The notes beneath the pieces were generated by a model that saw only the letters and a program-made list of their open reading frames with translations, made no database searches and was not told the origin of the DNA. Position numbers and translations under genes: made by a program. From Acidobacteriaceae bacterium (GTDB taxonomy: Bacteria > Acidobacteriota > Terriglobia > Terriglobales > Acidobacteriaceae), in the NCBI GenBank assembly GCA_003131315.1, contig PKUV01000154.1, forward strand, positions 1 to 64,000: a stretch of 64,000 bases of DNA, in the 5' to 3' direction. Every line of letters begins with the position of its first letter. The stretch's first letter is position 1. This document shows, in pieces, positions 44,554 through 51,981 of this stretch.

Positions 44554-45213
44554 TTGCTGCGCTCGCGGGAAAGGTTCAAGAGTTTGTTCGCCAGAGTCCA
44601 GACCGCACCGACTTCCCGGGAGCGCTTGCTTGACGCCGCTGAGAAGCTTTTCGCGGACTACGGATTTAACGGCGTATCGGTACGTAAGATTGTTCAGGCC
44701 GCGAAAGTAAATCTGGGGGCCATTCCCTATCACTTCGGGACCAAGGAAAATCTGTTCAAAGAAGTCATCTATCGCCGCGCCGTCCCGCTGCAGAAAGAGC
44801 GTGAGGCTCGGATGCGGAGCCTGACCGACAATGACAAGAAGCCTCAGTTGGAAGAAGTGCTTTGGGCTTTGTTGGAGCCGTTGTTTCGCACCAGTCGTGA
44901 GAATGACTCATTCCGGCGGTTGATGGGGCGCGCCTCGATGGATCCGACCCCGCAGGTACGAAAGCTGATGGCGGAAATCTACAGCCTCGATTTCATGATC
45001 GCCCCTCGTGAATTGCGTAAGGCATGCGCCGACCTGCCGGAGGAGGTTTTCAACTGGCGGCTGAACTGCTTTTACGGCGCGATGCTGTTTGTCCAGGCCG
45101 ACACCGGAAAGATCCAAACCATCGCTGGCAAGAAGTTCGATACTTCGAGGCCCGATACTGCTTTGAAGTACGTGATTCCATTCTTGGCAGCGGGCTTTAG
45201 ATGCCCCCTGTGA
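44554..45213 (+). CDS. TetR/AcrR-family transcriptional regulator
   Basis: A 219-residue repressor, TTG start (another TTG lies 30 bp further in; no ATG fits). The helix-turn-helix is in residues ~20-66: RERLLDAAEKLFADYGFNGV, SVRKIVQAAKVNLGAIPYHF, GTKENLFKEVIYRRA. The C-terminal ligand domain (LEEVLWALLEPLFRTSRE, DDP-like SMDPTPQVRKLM, LNCFYGAMLF) resembles the PsrA/CerR-type C-terminus. Boxes matching its own upstream site occur at the receptor promoter (43221) and the ThDP-enzyme promoter (53807), making it the likely regulator of both. Confidence 0.88.
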   Translation: MLRSRERFKSLFARVQTAPTSRERLLDAAEKLFADYGFNGVSVRKIVQAAKVNLGAIPYHFGTKENLFKEVIYRRAVPLQKEREARMRSLTDNDKKPQLEEVLWALLEPLFRTSRENDSFRRLMGRASMDPTPQVRKLMAEIYSLDFMIAPRELRKACADLPEEVFNWRLNCFYGAMLFVQADTGKIQTIAGKKFDTSRPDTALKYVIPFLAAGFRCPL

Positions 45214-45257
45214 ATTTGCGCGAGTCAAAGCAGGCGTGGCTTCAGGGAAAGCGGAAA

Positions 45258-45406
45258 ATGGCAATCGCAACGATGAACCCGGCAACCGGAGAGTTGCTCA
45301 AGACCTTCGAACCGCTGTCCGATTCCCAGATCGACGAAAAGATCGGGCGCGCAGGGGCTCGTACGGGATTCGCGAGTTCGCCAATATCAAGACGGTGTGG
45401 GTCGAG
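45258..45406 (+). pseudogene. aldehyde (succinate-semialdehyde-like) dehydrogenase remnant with internal deletion
   Basis: Frame one (45258-45353) reads MAIATMNPATGELLKTFEPL then SDSQIDEKIGRA, the N-terminus of NAD(P)-dependent succinate-semialdehyde-type dehydrogenases. At about 45353-45356 it jumps frame to GSYGIREFANIKTVWVE, the C-terminus of the same family. The ~420-residue middle with the catalytic Cys and Glu is gone. It is therefore a deletion scar of a once complete gene that followed tetR. No product is expected. Confidence 0.75.
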
Positions 45407-45488
45407 GGCGCGAGTTCGTCGAGCCGCCACGTCCGCACAGCGCCTTCCGACCAAACTTTCATTCATCCTTAAAGCCAAGGAACCGATT

Positions 45489-46328
45489 ATGAGAAGGTTT
45501 ATTCTCCATGCACTCGTGGTGGTTGTTATCTGCGGAGTACGGGCCACCCTGGCACAGCCTGCTGCCGCGGACGACAACCAGCAGGCAGTCCTGCAGGCCG
45601 ACCAGACCCTAGTCCAGGCAATTGCAAAAGCGGACAAGAAGGCCGCCGGGGCGCTTCTGGACAAGGATTTCACCTGGACGGACTCCGCGGGCAAGACCCT
45701 GGACAAAGCCGAGGTCCTGCAGGGTCTGCCCACTCCTGCGAGTGGCGATGAAAACGGCGCCGAAGTAAAGGAGCGCACCTACGGGGATGTTGGAGTCGTG
45801 ACCTCGGTCCGCGGACGCGTTCACGTGGTGCGCGTCTGGACGAAGCAGGCGGCGGGATGGCGCGCGCTCATCTATCACGAAGCGACTCTCGCCGAGAAGG
45901 CAGAGCCGCCGAAGCCTGGTCCGGCTGATTGCGAAAATCCCTGCAAGACTTTGCCTTATGCACCCAAGAACGCCGCGGAGCAGGGAATCGTCACTTCGTG
46001 GCAGGCTCTGGAGACAGCCGTCACTCATCATGATTCCGGCGGTTGGGCTCCTCATGTTGCGGACGAGTTCGTCCTGATCAATTCGAACAACGACCATGTG
46101 TACACCAAAGCGGACCGGATGGCGATCCTCGACAAGCAGAAGCAGAGCGGATCTGGTTCGGCGCCGGTGCCTTTGGTTTCGGCGCGCATGTTCGACTTCG
46201 GGGATACCGTGGTGATGACCGCGCAGCACCAGCGCGGAACCGCGAAGCCGATCCACGTTTCGCGTGTCTGGATCAAGCGCGACGGTCAATGGGTGATGGC
46301 TTTCAGCGAGCAGACAGTGGTTCAGTAA
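45489..46328 (+). CDS. exported protein with two tandem SnoaL/DUF4440-like domains (paralogue)
   Basis: A 279-residue protein starting at 45489 (MRRFILHALVVVVICGV) behind AAGGAA, with a signal peptide ending ALAQPAAA. Two NTF2-like domains occupy ~28-135 (QADQTLVQAIAKADKKAAGA) and ~160-277 (WQALETAVTHHDSGGWAPHV ... GQWVMAFSEQT), linked by CENPCKTLPY. The layout and many residues match the protein at 43599, so the two arose by duplication. The frame upstream is the aldehyde dehydrogenase scar and not part of this protein. Confidence 0.8.
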   Translation: MRRFILHALVVVVICGVRATLAQPAAADDNQQAVLQADQTLVQAIAKADKKAAGALLDKDFTWTDSAGKTLDKAEVLQGLPTPASGDENGAEVKERTYGDVGVVTSVRGRVHVVRVWTKQAAGWRALIYHEATLAEKAEPPKPGPADCENPCKTLPYAPKNAAEQGIVTSWQALETAVTHHDSGGWAPHVADEFVLINSNNDHVYTKADRMAILDKQKQSGSGSAPVPLVSARMFDFGDTVVMTAQHQRGTAKPIHVSRVWIKRDGQWVMAFSEQTVVQ

Positions 46329-46340
46329 TCCGGGATCGGC

Positions 46341-47240
46341 TTATTGGCTGTGCGATCCCACTCCAACGGCCGCGCGTAGCGCGTCGATGACTTCACTGTC
46401 GTTCGCCGCACCCATTCCCAAGTTGACCATCTGCTCGAAGACATGTGCGGCTGCCTTGCCGATTTCTGCCTGGCGTCCCAGTTTCTCGGCCAGATGCACT
46501 CCGTAGAGCGAATCCTTCAGCCTGCCACGTCCAGAGAATGCGACCGCTTGTCCGCGTTTCCCCTCTGCCATCACAGCCGAGTGGCGGATCACGTGGGGAC
46601 TTCCGGTGAAACCATTCGAGAAAGCTTCCGCCGCGACGTGCAGGTCAATGCCCGCGCCTTCCGCCTGAACCATCGCTTCCGCGAGGGCGGCGACTTGGAT
46701 CGCTCCCATAAGGTTGTAGATCAGTTTGAACGCAGTTCCTGCCCCGACTGGTCCGAAATGGAAGACCTTTTTTGAGATCGGCTGGAAGAGCGGACCGGCC
46801 GCGTTGAGATCGGCTTCATGGGCGCCTACGAAGAGCCTGAGATCTCCTGACGCTGCGGCGTCGGGCCGGCCGGCAACCGGGCAATCGATGTAGCGCAGCC
46901 CTTTTGACACGACGATTCCCGCCAGTTCCATCACCCAGTCGTGAGAAAGGGTAGAGCACTCGATGACCAGCGTCTGCGGCGGCAGCTTTGAAGAGAGTGC
47001 ACCTTCAGGTCCCGTCCAAACCAGCCGCGAGGCTTGATCGTCACTGACCGAGGAAAAGATTGCGTCCACGTCTTCCGCAGCGGCACGCGGGCTCGCCGCA
47101 AAATTGGCTCCCCGCTCTTGTAATGGACGAGTCTTTTCCGGGCTGCGGTTGTAGACCGCGACCTTATGACCCGCGCTCAGCAGACGCAAAATCATGCCCT
47201 GTCCCATGTTGCCGGCGCCGAGATAAGCGATCTTTGCCAT
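46341..47240 (-). CDS. NAD(P)-dependent beta-hydroxyacid dehydrogenase (HIBADH family)
   Basis: A 299-residue 3-hydroxyisobutyrate-dehydrogenase-like enzyme. N-terminal YLGAGNMGQGMILRLLSAG (cofactor loop), NRSPEKTR after strand two (Asn-Arg favours NADP), substrate loop IDCPVAGRPDAAASGDLRLF, and the catalytic-lysine helix GAGTAFKLIYNLMGA. It oxidises or reduces a 3-hydroxy acid. It follows the crotonase-type hydrolase gene by 21 bp on the same strand, so it may handle a ring-opened hydroxy or keto acid. Confidence 0.88.
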   Translation of the reverse strand: MAKIAYLGAGNMGQGMILRLLSAGHKVAVYNRSPEKTRPLQERGANFAASPRAAAEDVDAIFSSVSDDQASRLVWTGPEGALSSKLPPQTLVIECSTLSHDWVMELAGIVVSKGLRYIDCPVAGRPDAAASGDLRLFVGAHEADLNAAGPLFQPISKKVFHFGPVGAGTAFKLIYNLMGAIQVAALAEAMVQAEGAGIDLHVAAEAFSNGFTGSPHVIRHSAVMAEGKRGQAVAFSGRGRLKDSLYGVHLAEKLGRQAEIGKAAAHVFEQMVNLGMGAANDSEVIDALRAAVGVGSHSQ

Positions 47241-47261
47241 GGTGTTGCTCCTATCGATTTC

Positions 47262-48014
47262 TTATTGCGCGATGGCCATTCCCTCGAGCGCCAGTCCGTA
47301 CGCCAGGAGGTCATTCATCTGACGACGCAGATGTTCGGTCAGCAGGATGCGCGTATAACGCCGGTTCAGAGCGGGCTGCAACATGAGTTGCCGCGCCAAT
47401 TCCCACGCCCGGGGAAGCAACTTCGGCGCCGGCAAGAGTTCGTTCACTAATCCCATTTGCAGCGCGTCCGTTGCCGAGAGCGTTTGCCCGGTGAGCAGAA
47501 AATAGCGGGCGCGGTTCAGCCCCATGAGCAGGGGGAAAATAACGTGCACACCATCTCCCGGCACCAGTCCTCCCACGAAATGTGCCGAATCTTGAAAGGC
47601 AGCCGAGTCCGTCGCCAGCACGATGTCGCACATGAGCGGCAATTCCGGATGCCGCAACGCGGGGCCATTGACAGCAGCGATCATCGGCACTTCGATATTC
47701 AGCATGTTCATGGTGAAACGCCGCGATTCGCTGCCTAGTTTTCCCCATTGCTCAGCCGATAGTTTTGGCACAGCGCGGTCCGCCGAAGGCGTCACCGCTG
47801 GACCGGAGAATTCCTTTCCGGCGCCGGTCAGAAGGATGACCTGATTCTCGGGGTCTCGCCCGACATCAAGGAACGCTTGTTCCAGTTCCGCGTGGGCCCT
47901 AGGTCCCCAGCGCAAAGAGTCTCCCTCCGTATGCACGGTCATTTCGAGAATGCCGTCCTCGCGCCGCAAGCGAATGGTTTGGAACTTCTTTGCATATTCG
48001 TCAAAAGCTGCCAT
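47262..48014 (-). CDS. crotonase-family hydrolase, 6-oxocamphor-hydrolase-like (retro-Claisen C-C hydrolase)
   Basis: A 250-residue crotonase-fold protein. It is not a standard enoyl-CoA hydratase: the usual glutamate pair and CoA loop are absent. It resembles Rhodococcus 6-oxocamphor hydrolase, with the same opening style (FDEYAKKFQTIRLRREDGIL), AAVNGPALRHPELPLMCDIV, FQDSAHFVGGLVPGDGVHV and RYFLLTGQTLSATDAL. The catalytic residues described for that enzyme, His122, His145, Asp154 and Glu244, are all present at exactly those numbers here. That family hydrolyses a C-C bond of cyclic beta-diketones without CoA. This is the strongest clue that the surrounding genes degrade an alicyclic or terpenoid-like compound. 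The actual substrate is unknown. Confidence 0.8.
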   Translation of the reverse strand: MAAFDEYAKKFQTIRLRREDGILEMTVHTEGDSLRWGPRAHAELEQAFLDVGRDPENQVILLTGAGKEFSGPAVTPSADRAVPKLSAEQWGKLGSESRRFTMNMLNIEVPMIAAVNGPALRHPELPLMCDIVLATDSAAFQDSAHFVGGLVPGDGVHVIFPLLMGLNRARYFLLTGQTLSATDALQMGLVNELLPAPKLLPRAWELARQLMLQPALNRRYTRILLTEHLRRQMNDLLAYGLALEGMAIAQ

Positions 48015-48031
48015 CTCGACTCTCCTTCGAT

Positions 48032-48055
48032 GTCACCGAAAGCGCCGGCGGTGAC
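48032..48055 (-). terminator. hairpin between the ABC ATPase and crotonase genes
   Basis: GTCACCG (48032-48038) and CGGTGAC (48049-48055) can pair with a 10-base loop, in the 69-bp gap downstream of the ATPase. It is a possible attenuator or processing site; there is no T-run. Confidence 0.4.
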
Positions 48056-48083
48056 CCGGTTGAATTTCGTAGCTAGTGCAAGT

Positions 48084-49142
48084 TCAGTTCCGCAGAAAAA
48101 TTGTATCTGCCGCTTGCCACGTGAGCCCGACTTGCTCACCACTTCGGCGCAACGCGACCCTGGGGCGTTTTTGCTCTTGCACAATCACCCGATCCCCTAA
48201 CTTGAGGTCAACTGCGTACTCCATCGTCGCGCCCAATTGAGTTGCCTGTCGGATTACCCCCGGCTGAGCATGGGTCGCGTCTGGAGATACAAACTCGATT
48301 TTTTCTGGGCGGACCGCAATCGTCCCAGCACCGAAATCGCTGCTTTCCGCATGGGCTTCGATTTCCAGGCCGCTCTTGCAACGGAATACCTTACGGCCGG
48401 CGACGGAGACGATCGATCCCTCAAAAAAATTTGCCGTGCCGATGAAGCCGGCGACAAATCGAGTTCTTGGGTGGTCGTAAATCTCCTCCGCTGTTCCCAC
48501 TTGCGCGATCCGGCCTCGCTCCAACAACACGATCCGGTCGGCCATGGTCATGGCTTCTTCCTGATCGTGGGTAACGAACAGAGCGGTGACTCCCAGCTCT
48601 CGTTGCAGGCGCCGAATCTCCTCCCGCATTTGCACCCGCAGCTTGGCGTCGAGATTCGAGAGCGGCTCGTCAAACAACAAGAGATCGGGCTTGAGTGCCA
48701 GCACGCGGGCGAGTGCCACCCTCTGCTGCTGGCCGCCAGACAGTTCCCGCGGATATCGCTCTGCATAGGGAGTCAGGCCTACGAGTTCAAGCACGCTTCC
48801 GACGCTCTTGTTCATCGGCGCAGCCTCTACGTGATGGGACTTCAGGCCGAACTCGATATTGGCGCGCACCGTCATGTGCGGAAACAGCGCATAGTTCTGA
48901 AACACCAGCCCCACATTCCGCCGGTGTGGTGGCAGGGGGGTGACGTTCGTATCTTTGATCCAAATCTCGCCCTTTGTCGGTGCCACGAAACCGGCAATCA
49001 TGCGTAGGGTCGTGGTCTTGCCGCATCCCGAGGGCCCGAGCAGAGCCACGAACTCTCCGGCCTCGACCGACAGATCAAAGTCCTTCACGACGGTTGCCGT
49101 GCCGTAAACCTTAGAGAGGTTGCGGAGCGCGAGATACGCCAT
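48084..49142 (-). CDS. ABC transporter ATPase, spermidine/putrescine/iron (PotA-like) type
   Basis: A 352-residue nucleotide-binding subunit: Walker A GPSGCGKTT, Q-loop region FQNYALFPHMTV, signature LSGGQQQRVALARVLALKPD, Walker B LLLFDEPLSNLD, H-loop FVTHDQEEAM, then a C-terminal TOBE-type domain (AVRPEKIEFV). It powers the two permeases encoded directly upstream. Import of a polyamine, iron or another organic cation or acid is typical of this family; specificity rests with the binding protein. Confidence 0.92.
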   Translation of the reverse strand: MAYLALRNLSKVYGTATVVKDFDLSVEAGEFVALLGPSGCGKTTTLRMIAGFVAPTKGEIWIKDTNVTPLPPHRRNVGLVFQNYALFPHMTVRANIEFGLKSHHVEAAPMNKSVGSVLELVGLTPYAERYPRELSGGQQQRVALARVLALKPDLLLFDEPLSNLDAKLRVQMREEIRRLQRELGVTALFVTHDQEEAMTMADRIVLLERGRIAQVGTAEEIYDHPRTRFVAGFIGTANFFEGSIVSVAGRKVFRCKSGLEIEAHAESSDFGAGTIAVRPEKIEFVSPDATHAQPGVIRQATQLGATMEYAVDLKLGDRVIVQEQKRPRVALRRSGEQVGLTWQAADTIFLRN

Positions 49143-49158
49143 TAGCGGGCTCTTCTCC

Positions 49159-49935
49159 TCATGAGTGCCGGACCGACAGGAACCGCGTGTAAACCGGAAT
49201 TCCGATGGCGAGCCATGCCACGATCAGACAGGTAGAGATCGCCGAGATGGTCGGGTCGCTCGAGTACTGCACATAGTTGAAAATCCGGATGGGGAGCGTC
49301 TGCAACGCTGGCCCCGCCAGCAACAACGTCACCACCAGCTCATCGAATGACATGATGAACGCGAACACCGCCCCGGCCAGAATGCCCGGCAGGATCAGCG
49401 GCAGGGTGATCCGGAAAAACGTGCGCTGCCAGCTTGCACCGAGGTTCTGCGCGGCCTCCTCCAGTGAGGGATCGAACTCCGCCGCGCTGGCCATCGCCAG
49501 GCGAACCACGAAGGGTGTTATGACCAAGGTATGCGCCGCCACCAGCCCAGTGAAAGTTTGCGCCAGACCGATCCTTTGGAATGCCACCAGCAAAGCTAGC
49601 GCCAGCACGATCGCCGGAAATAGAATGGGCGACAGCAGCATCGTCGAAATCGCGCTCTTACCGCGTATTCCGTGACGCGCTAGCGCCAGCGCGCTTCCGG
49701 TCCCAATGATTGTCGCCAGCGTCGTACTTGTCAGGCTCAACATCGCACTGATCCGCAAGGAGTCCCGGAGTTCGGGCGTGCTCCAGAAGTGGACGAACCA
49801 CTTCAAGGTGAAGCCTTGGGGAGGGAAGATAGGATACGCACTGGTCCCGAACGCGGTCGCGATCACGACCACGATCGGCGCCAAAAGATAGAGCAGGATA
49901 ACCCCGTTGACCAGCCGAAACGCACCCTTCATCAA
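49159..49935 (-). CDS. ABC transporter permease (PotC-like)
   Basis: A 258-residue membrane protein with about six helices and the inner-membrane EAA loop (LEEAAQNLGASWQRTFFRIT LP-type), which docks the ATPase. It overlaps the preceding permease gene by 4 bp. It is the second permease of a PotABCD-type importer. Confidence 0.9.
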   Translation of the reverse strand: MMKGAFRLVNGVILLYLLAPIVVVIATAFGTSAYPIFPPQGFTLKWFVHFWSTPELRDSLRISAMLSLTSTTLATIIGTGSALALARHGIRGKSAISTMLLSPILFPAIVLALALLVAFQRIGLAQTFTGLVAAHTLVITPFVVRLAMASAAEFDPSLEEAAQNLGASWQRTFFRITLPLILPGILAGAVFAFIMSFDELVVTLLLAGPALQTLPIRIFNYVQYSSDPTISAISTCLIVAWLAIGIPVYTRFLSVRHS

Positions 49936-50786
49936 GCCGTCCGCCTCCGCTCAGTCAGTGTCAGGGACGCCACCATCAGGATCAGGATGACCGCCAGCAT
50001 GATGAAGGCGACGGCCGCTCCAAACGGCCAATCCAGGAGCGCCATCGCCTGCTGGTAGATAATGGTCGACATCACCTTGACCCTTGCACCCGCAATCAGC
50101 GTGGGCGTGACGAATGCGCTCAGCGCTCCGGTAAATACCAGCACGCAACCGGAGATTATTCCGGGCAGCGACAACGGCAAAGTAATGCGGAGGAAGATGC
50201 GAGTCCCACGCGCTCCCAGGTTCCGGGCCGCTTCGTAAAGCGACGGATTGATGTTAAGCAAAGCTGTGTCGAGCGCCAGTACCATGAAAGGCAGCAACAC
50301 TTCTACCAAAGCAATAATCACGCCCGTGGTGTTGTACATCAGGCGCAGCGGGCGATTGATCGCATGCAGCGCCATCAGTGTGCGATTGATGAATCCGTTA
50401 TTGCCGAGCAGGATCATCCAGCCGAAAGTCCGGACTACCGTGCTGGTCAGGAGCGGCATCAGGATGCAGAAGTACAGCAGGCTGCGTTTCAGCCCTCGGG
50501 ATCGAGAGAGCGCGTAAGCCAGCGGGAAGCCGAGCACCAGGCACAGGGCAGTGACTTCGGCTCCGAGCAGCAGAGTTCCCCAGAGAACCTCCCGGTAAAA
50601 GGGATCGAAGAGGAACTTCGTGTAGTTGGATATTTGCCAGGTATCGATGATTCCGCTTCCAGCTTCGTAGGCATCAAAGCTGATCCTGGCCAGCAGGAGG
50701 AGCGGTCCCAGCATCAAGAGCCCGATGAGCACGAGATTCGGGCCCAGCAGGAACCATGGCTTGAGCGCCTCGCCTCTTTCTCTCAT
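49932..50786 (-). CDS. ABC transporter permease (PotB-like)
   Basis: A 284-residue permease with six predicted helices (WFLLGPNLVLIGLLMLGPLL, LLYFCILMPLLTSTVVRTFG) and the EAA loop YEAARNLGARGTRIFLRITL. The start overlaps the binding-protein stop (ATGA), giving translational coupling within the transporter operon. Confidence 0.9.
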   Translation of the reverse strand: MRERGEALKPWFLLGPNLVLIGLLMLGPLLLLARISFDAYEAGSGIIDTWQISNYTKFLFDPFYREVLWGTLLLGAEVTALCLVLGFPLAYALSRSRGLKRSLLYFCILMPLLTSTVVRTFGWMILLGNNGFINRTLMALHAINRPLRLMYNTTGVIIALVEVLLPFMVLALDTALLNINPSLYEAARNLGARGTRIFLRITLPLSLPGIISGCVLVFTGALSAFVTPTLIAGARVKVMSTIIYQQAMALLDWPFGAAVAFIMLAVILILMVASLTLTERRRTA

Positions 50787-51832
50787 TGGGTAATTTCCCG
50801 ATTCCAGCGGTCAATCCATTGCGGACGAAGCTCATTTGCCTTTTTCCAATCCGGGCGCGTCAACGTCTTGATCATCTGAGGCCCGTTCGGGATTTTCTTC
50901 GCAGTGTCGGCATCGAGCACTGTTTTTGAGTTGGTCGGCGAGAGAAAAGTGTACTTGGCATTGGCGGCCTGAGCCTCCCGGCTCAATGCGAAGTCGACAT
51001 ACTTTTGAGCGGCGTCGAGATGCTTGGTCCCTTTGGCGATCACCAGTCCACCTTCTTGCATGATGCCGCCTTCTTTCGGGATCGCCCACGCTATCGGCAC
51101 GCCTTTGCTGGCGAGCAGCAGAGCACGGTCGGAGGTCCATGGCGCCATCACGATGTCGCCTTGCGTAAACAACTGCGCCAATTGTGCGTGCTGCTCGGGA
51201 AAAGTGAGAATGCTGGGCTTGAGTCGCTTCATCGCGGCAAAGGCCGGATCGACCTTGTCCATGGTCGCCCCCTCCGTCTTCAGCAGCATGAGGAAGAAGC
51301 TCAGCCCAGTGGCGCTGTCGAGATTGTTGATGGCGATCCGGCCTGCGTACTTCTTGTCCCAGAAATCCTTGTAGGAATCGGGCGCCGGTTTCACCTGCTG
51401 ACTGTTGTAGGCGATCACGGCTGCATCGAACATGAATTTGCAGAAGGCATCGTCCGCCACCCGGAACTCGGGATAAAGTTCAGCCAGATGCGGCACCGTC
51501 TTGGGCGACACGGGTTGAACCAGACCTTCTGCCGTGGCCTGGGCCGCACCCACCTCGTCCATCATGAACACGTCAACCCTGACGTCGTTCTTCTGCGCTC
51601 GCATCAGCGCCATACTCTCGAACACCAGCTTCTGGACGAGCTTGACCTTGATGTCGGGATGCGCCTTCTCGAACGGCTCGACGACAGACTTACGCCATCC
51701 GTCTTCGAACGATCCGCCGTAGTTGGTAACGACCAGTTCGGTTTGAGCGCTGGCAAAGGTTGTGCATGCGGCCAGGACCATCCCGGCCAGAAGGCCGAAG
51801 GCGATTCGTTTGTGTAGACGCATCCCGTTCAT
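50783..51832 (-). CDS. ABC transporter extracellular solute-binding protein (PotD-like)
   Basis: A 349-residue exported binding protein (alternative ATG at 51823, MRLHKR). Signal peptide ends TTFASAQ; the mature part starts TELVVTNYGGSFEDGWRKSV, typical of the spermidine/putrescine and iron-binding cluster. Later motifs are YAGRIAINNLDSATGLSFF and QGDIVMAPWTSDRALLLASK. Acidic residues typical of PotD amine binding cannot be confirmed by eye. In this context it may bind a pathway substrate or product rather than a polyamine. Confidence 0.88.
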   Translation of the reverse strand: MNGMRLHKRIAFGLLAGMVLAACTTFASAQTELVVTNYGGSFEDGWRKSVVEPFEKAHPDIKVKLVQKLVFESMALMRAQKNDVRVDVFMMDEVGAAQATAEGLVQPVSPKTVPHLAELYPEFRVADDAFCKFMFDAAVIAYNSQQVKPAPDSYKDFWDKKYAGRIAINNLDSATGLSFFLMLLKTEGATMDKVDPAFAAMKRLKPSILTFPEQHAQLAQLFTQGDIVMAPWTSDRALLLASKGVPIAWAIPKEGGIMQEGGLVIAKGTKHLDAAQKYVDFALSREAQAANAKYTFLSPTNSKTVLDADTAKKIPNGPQMIKTLTRPDWKKANELRPQWIDRWNREITQ

Positions 51833-51864
51833 ACTTGACCGAAGCTTTCCCTTCCTGGACTAGC

Positions 51865-51980
51865 AGCCCGTGGTGGAAGTGGGATTCGTATCAGGGCATC
51901 GCTTTAGCGATGCCGTAACTTCTTGAAATCAGGTGCCCCTTTAGGGGCTGGCCATCGGAAATCGACTTTCACCACAGGCT
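51865..51980. repeat. palindromic interspersed repeat element (REP/MITE-like)
   Basis: The 116-bp unit has outer arms AGCCCGTGGTGGAAGT (51865-51880) and ACTTTCACCACAGGCT (51965-51980), which pair at 14 of 16 positions. Inside are two perfect hairpins: GGCATCGC-TTTA-GCGATGCC (51895-51914) and GCCCC-TTTA-GGGGC (51935-51948). It lies between the ThDP-enzyme stop and the binding-protein start, so it also forms structure in any read-through mRNA. Confidence 0.75.
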
Positions 51981-51981
51981 C

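Noticed and set aside
47262-48014. Plain enoyl-CoA hydratase assignment
   Set aside because: The usual catalytic glutamate pair and CoA-contact loop are not visible, whereas the four 6-oxocamphor-hydrolase residues are present at matching positions.
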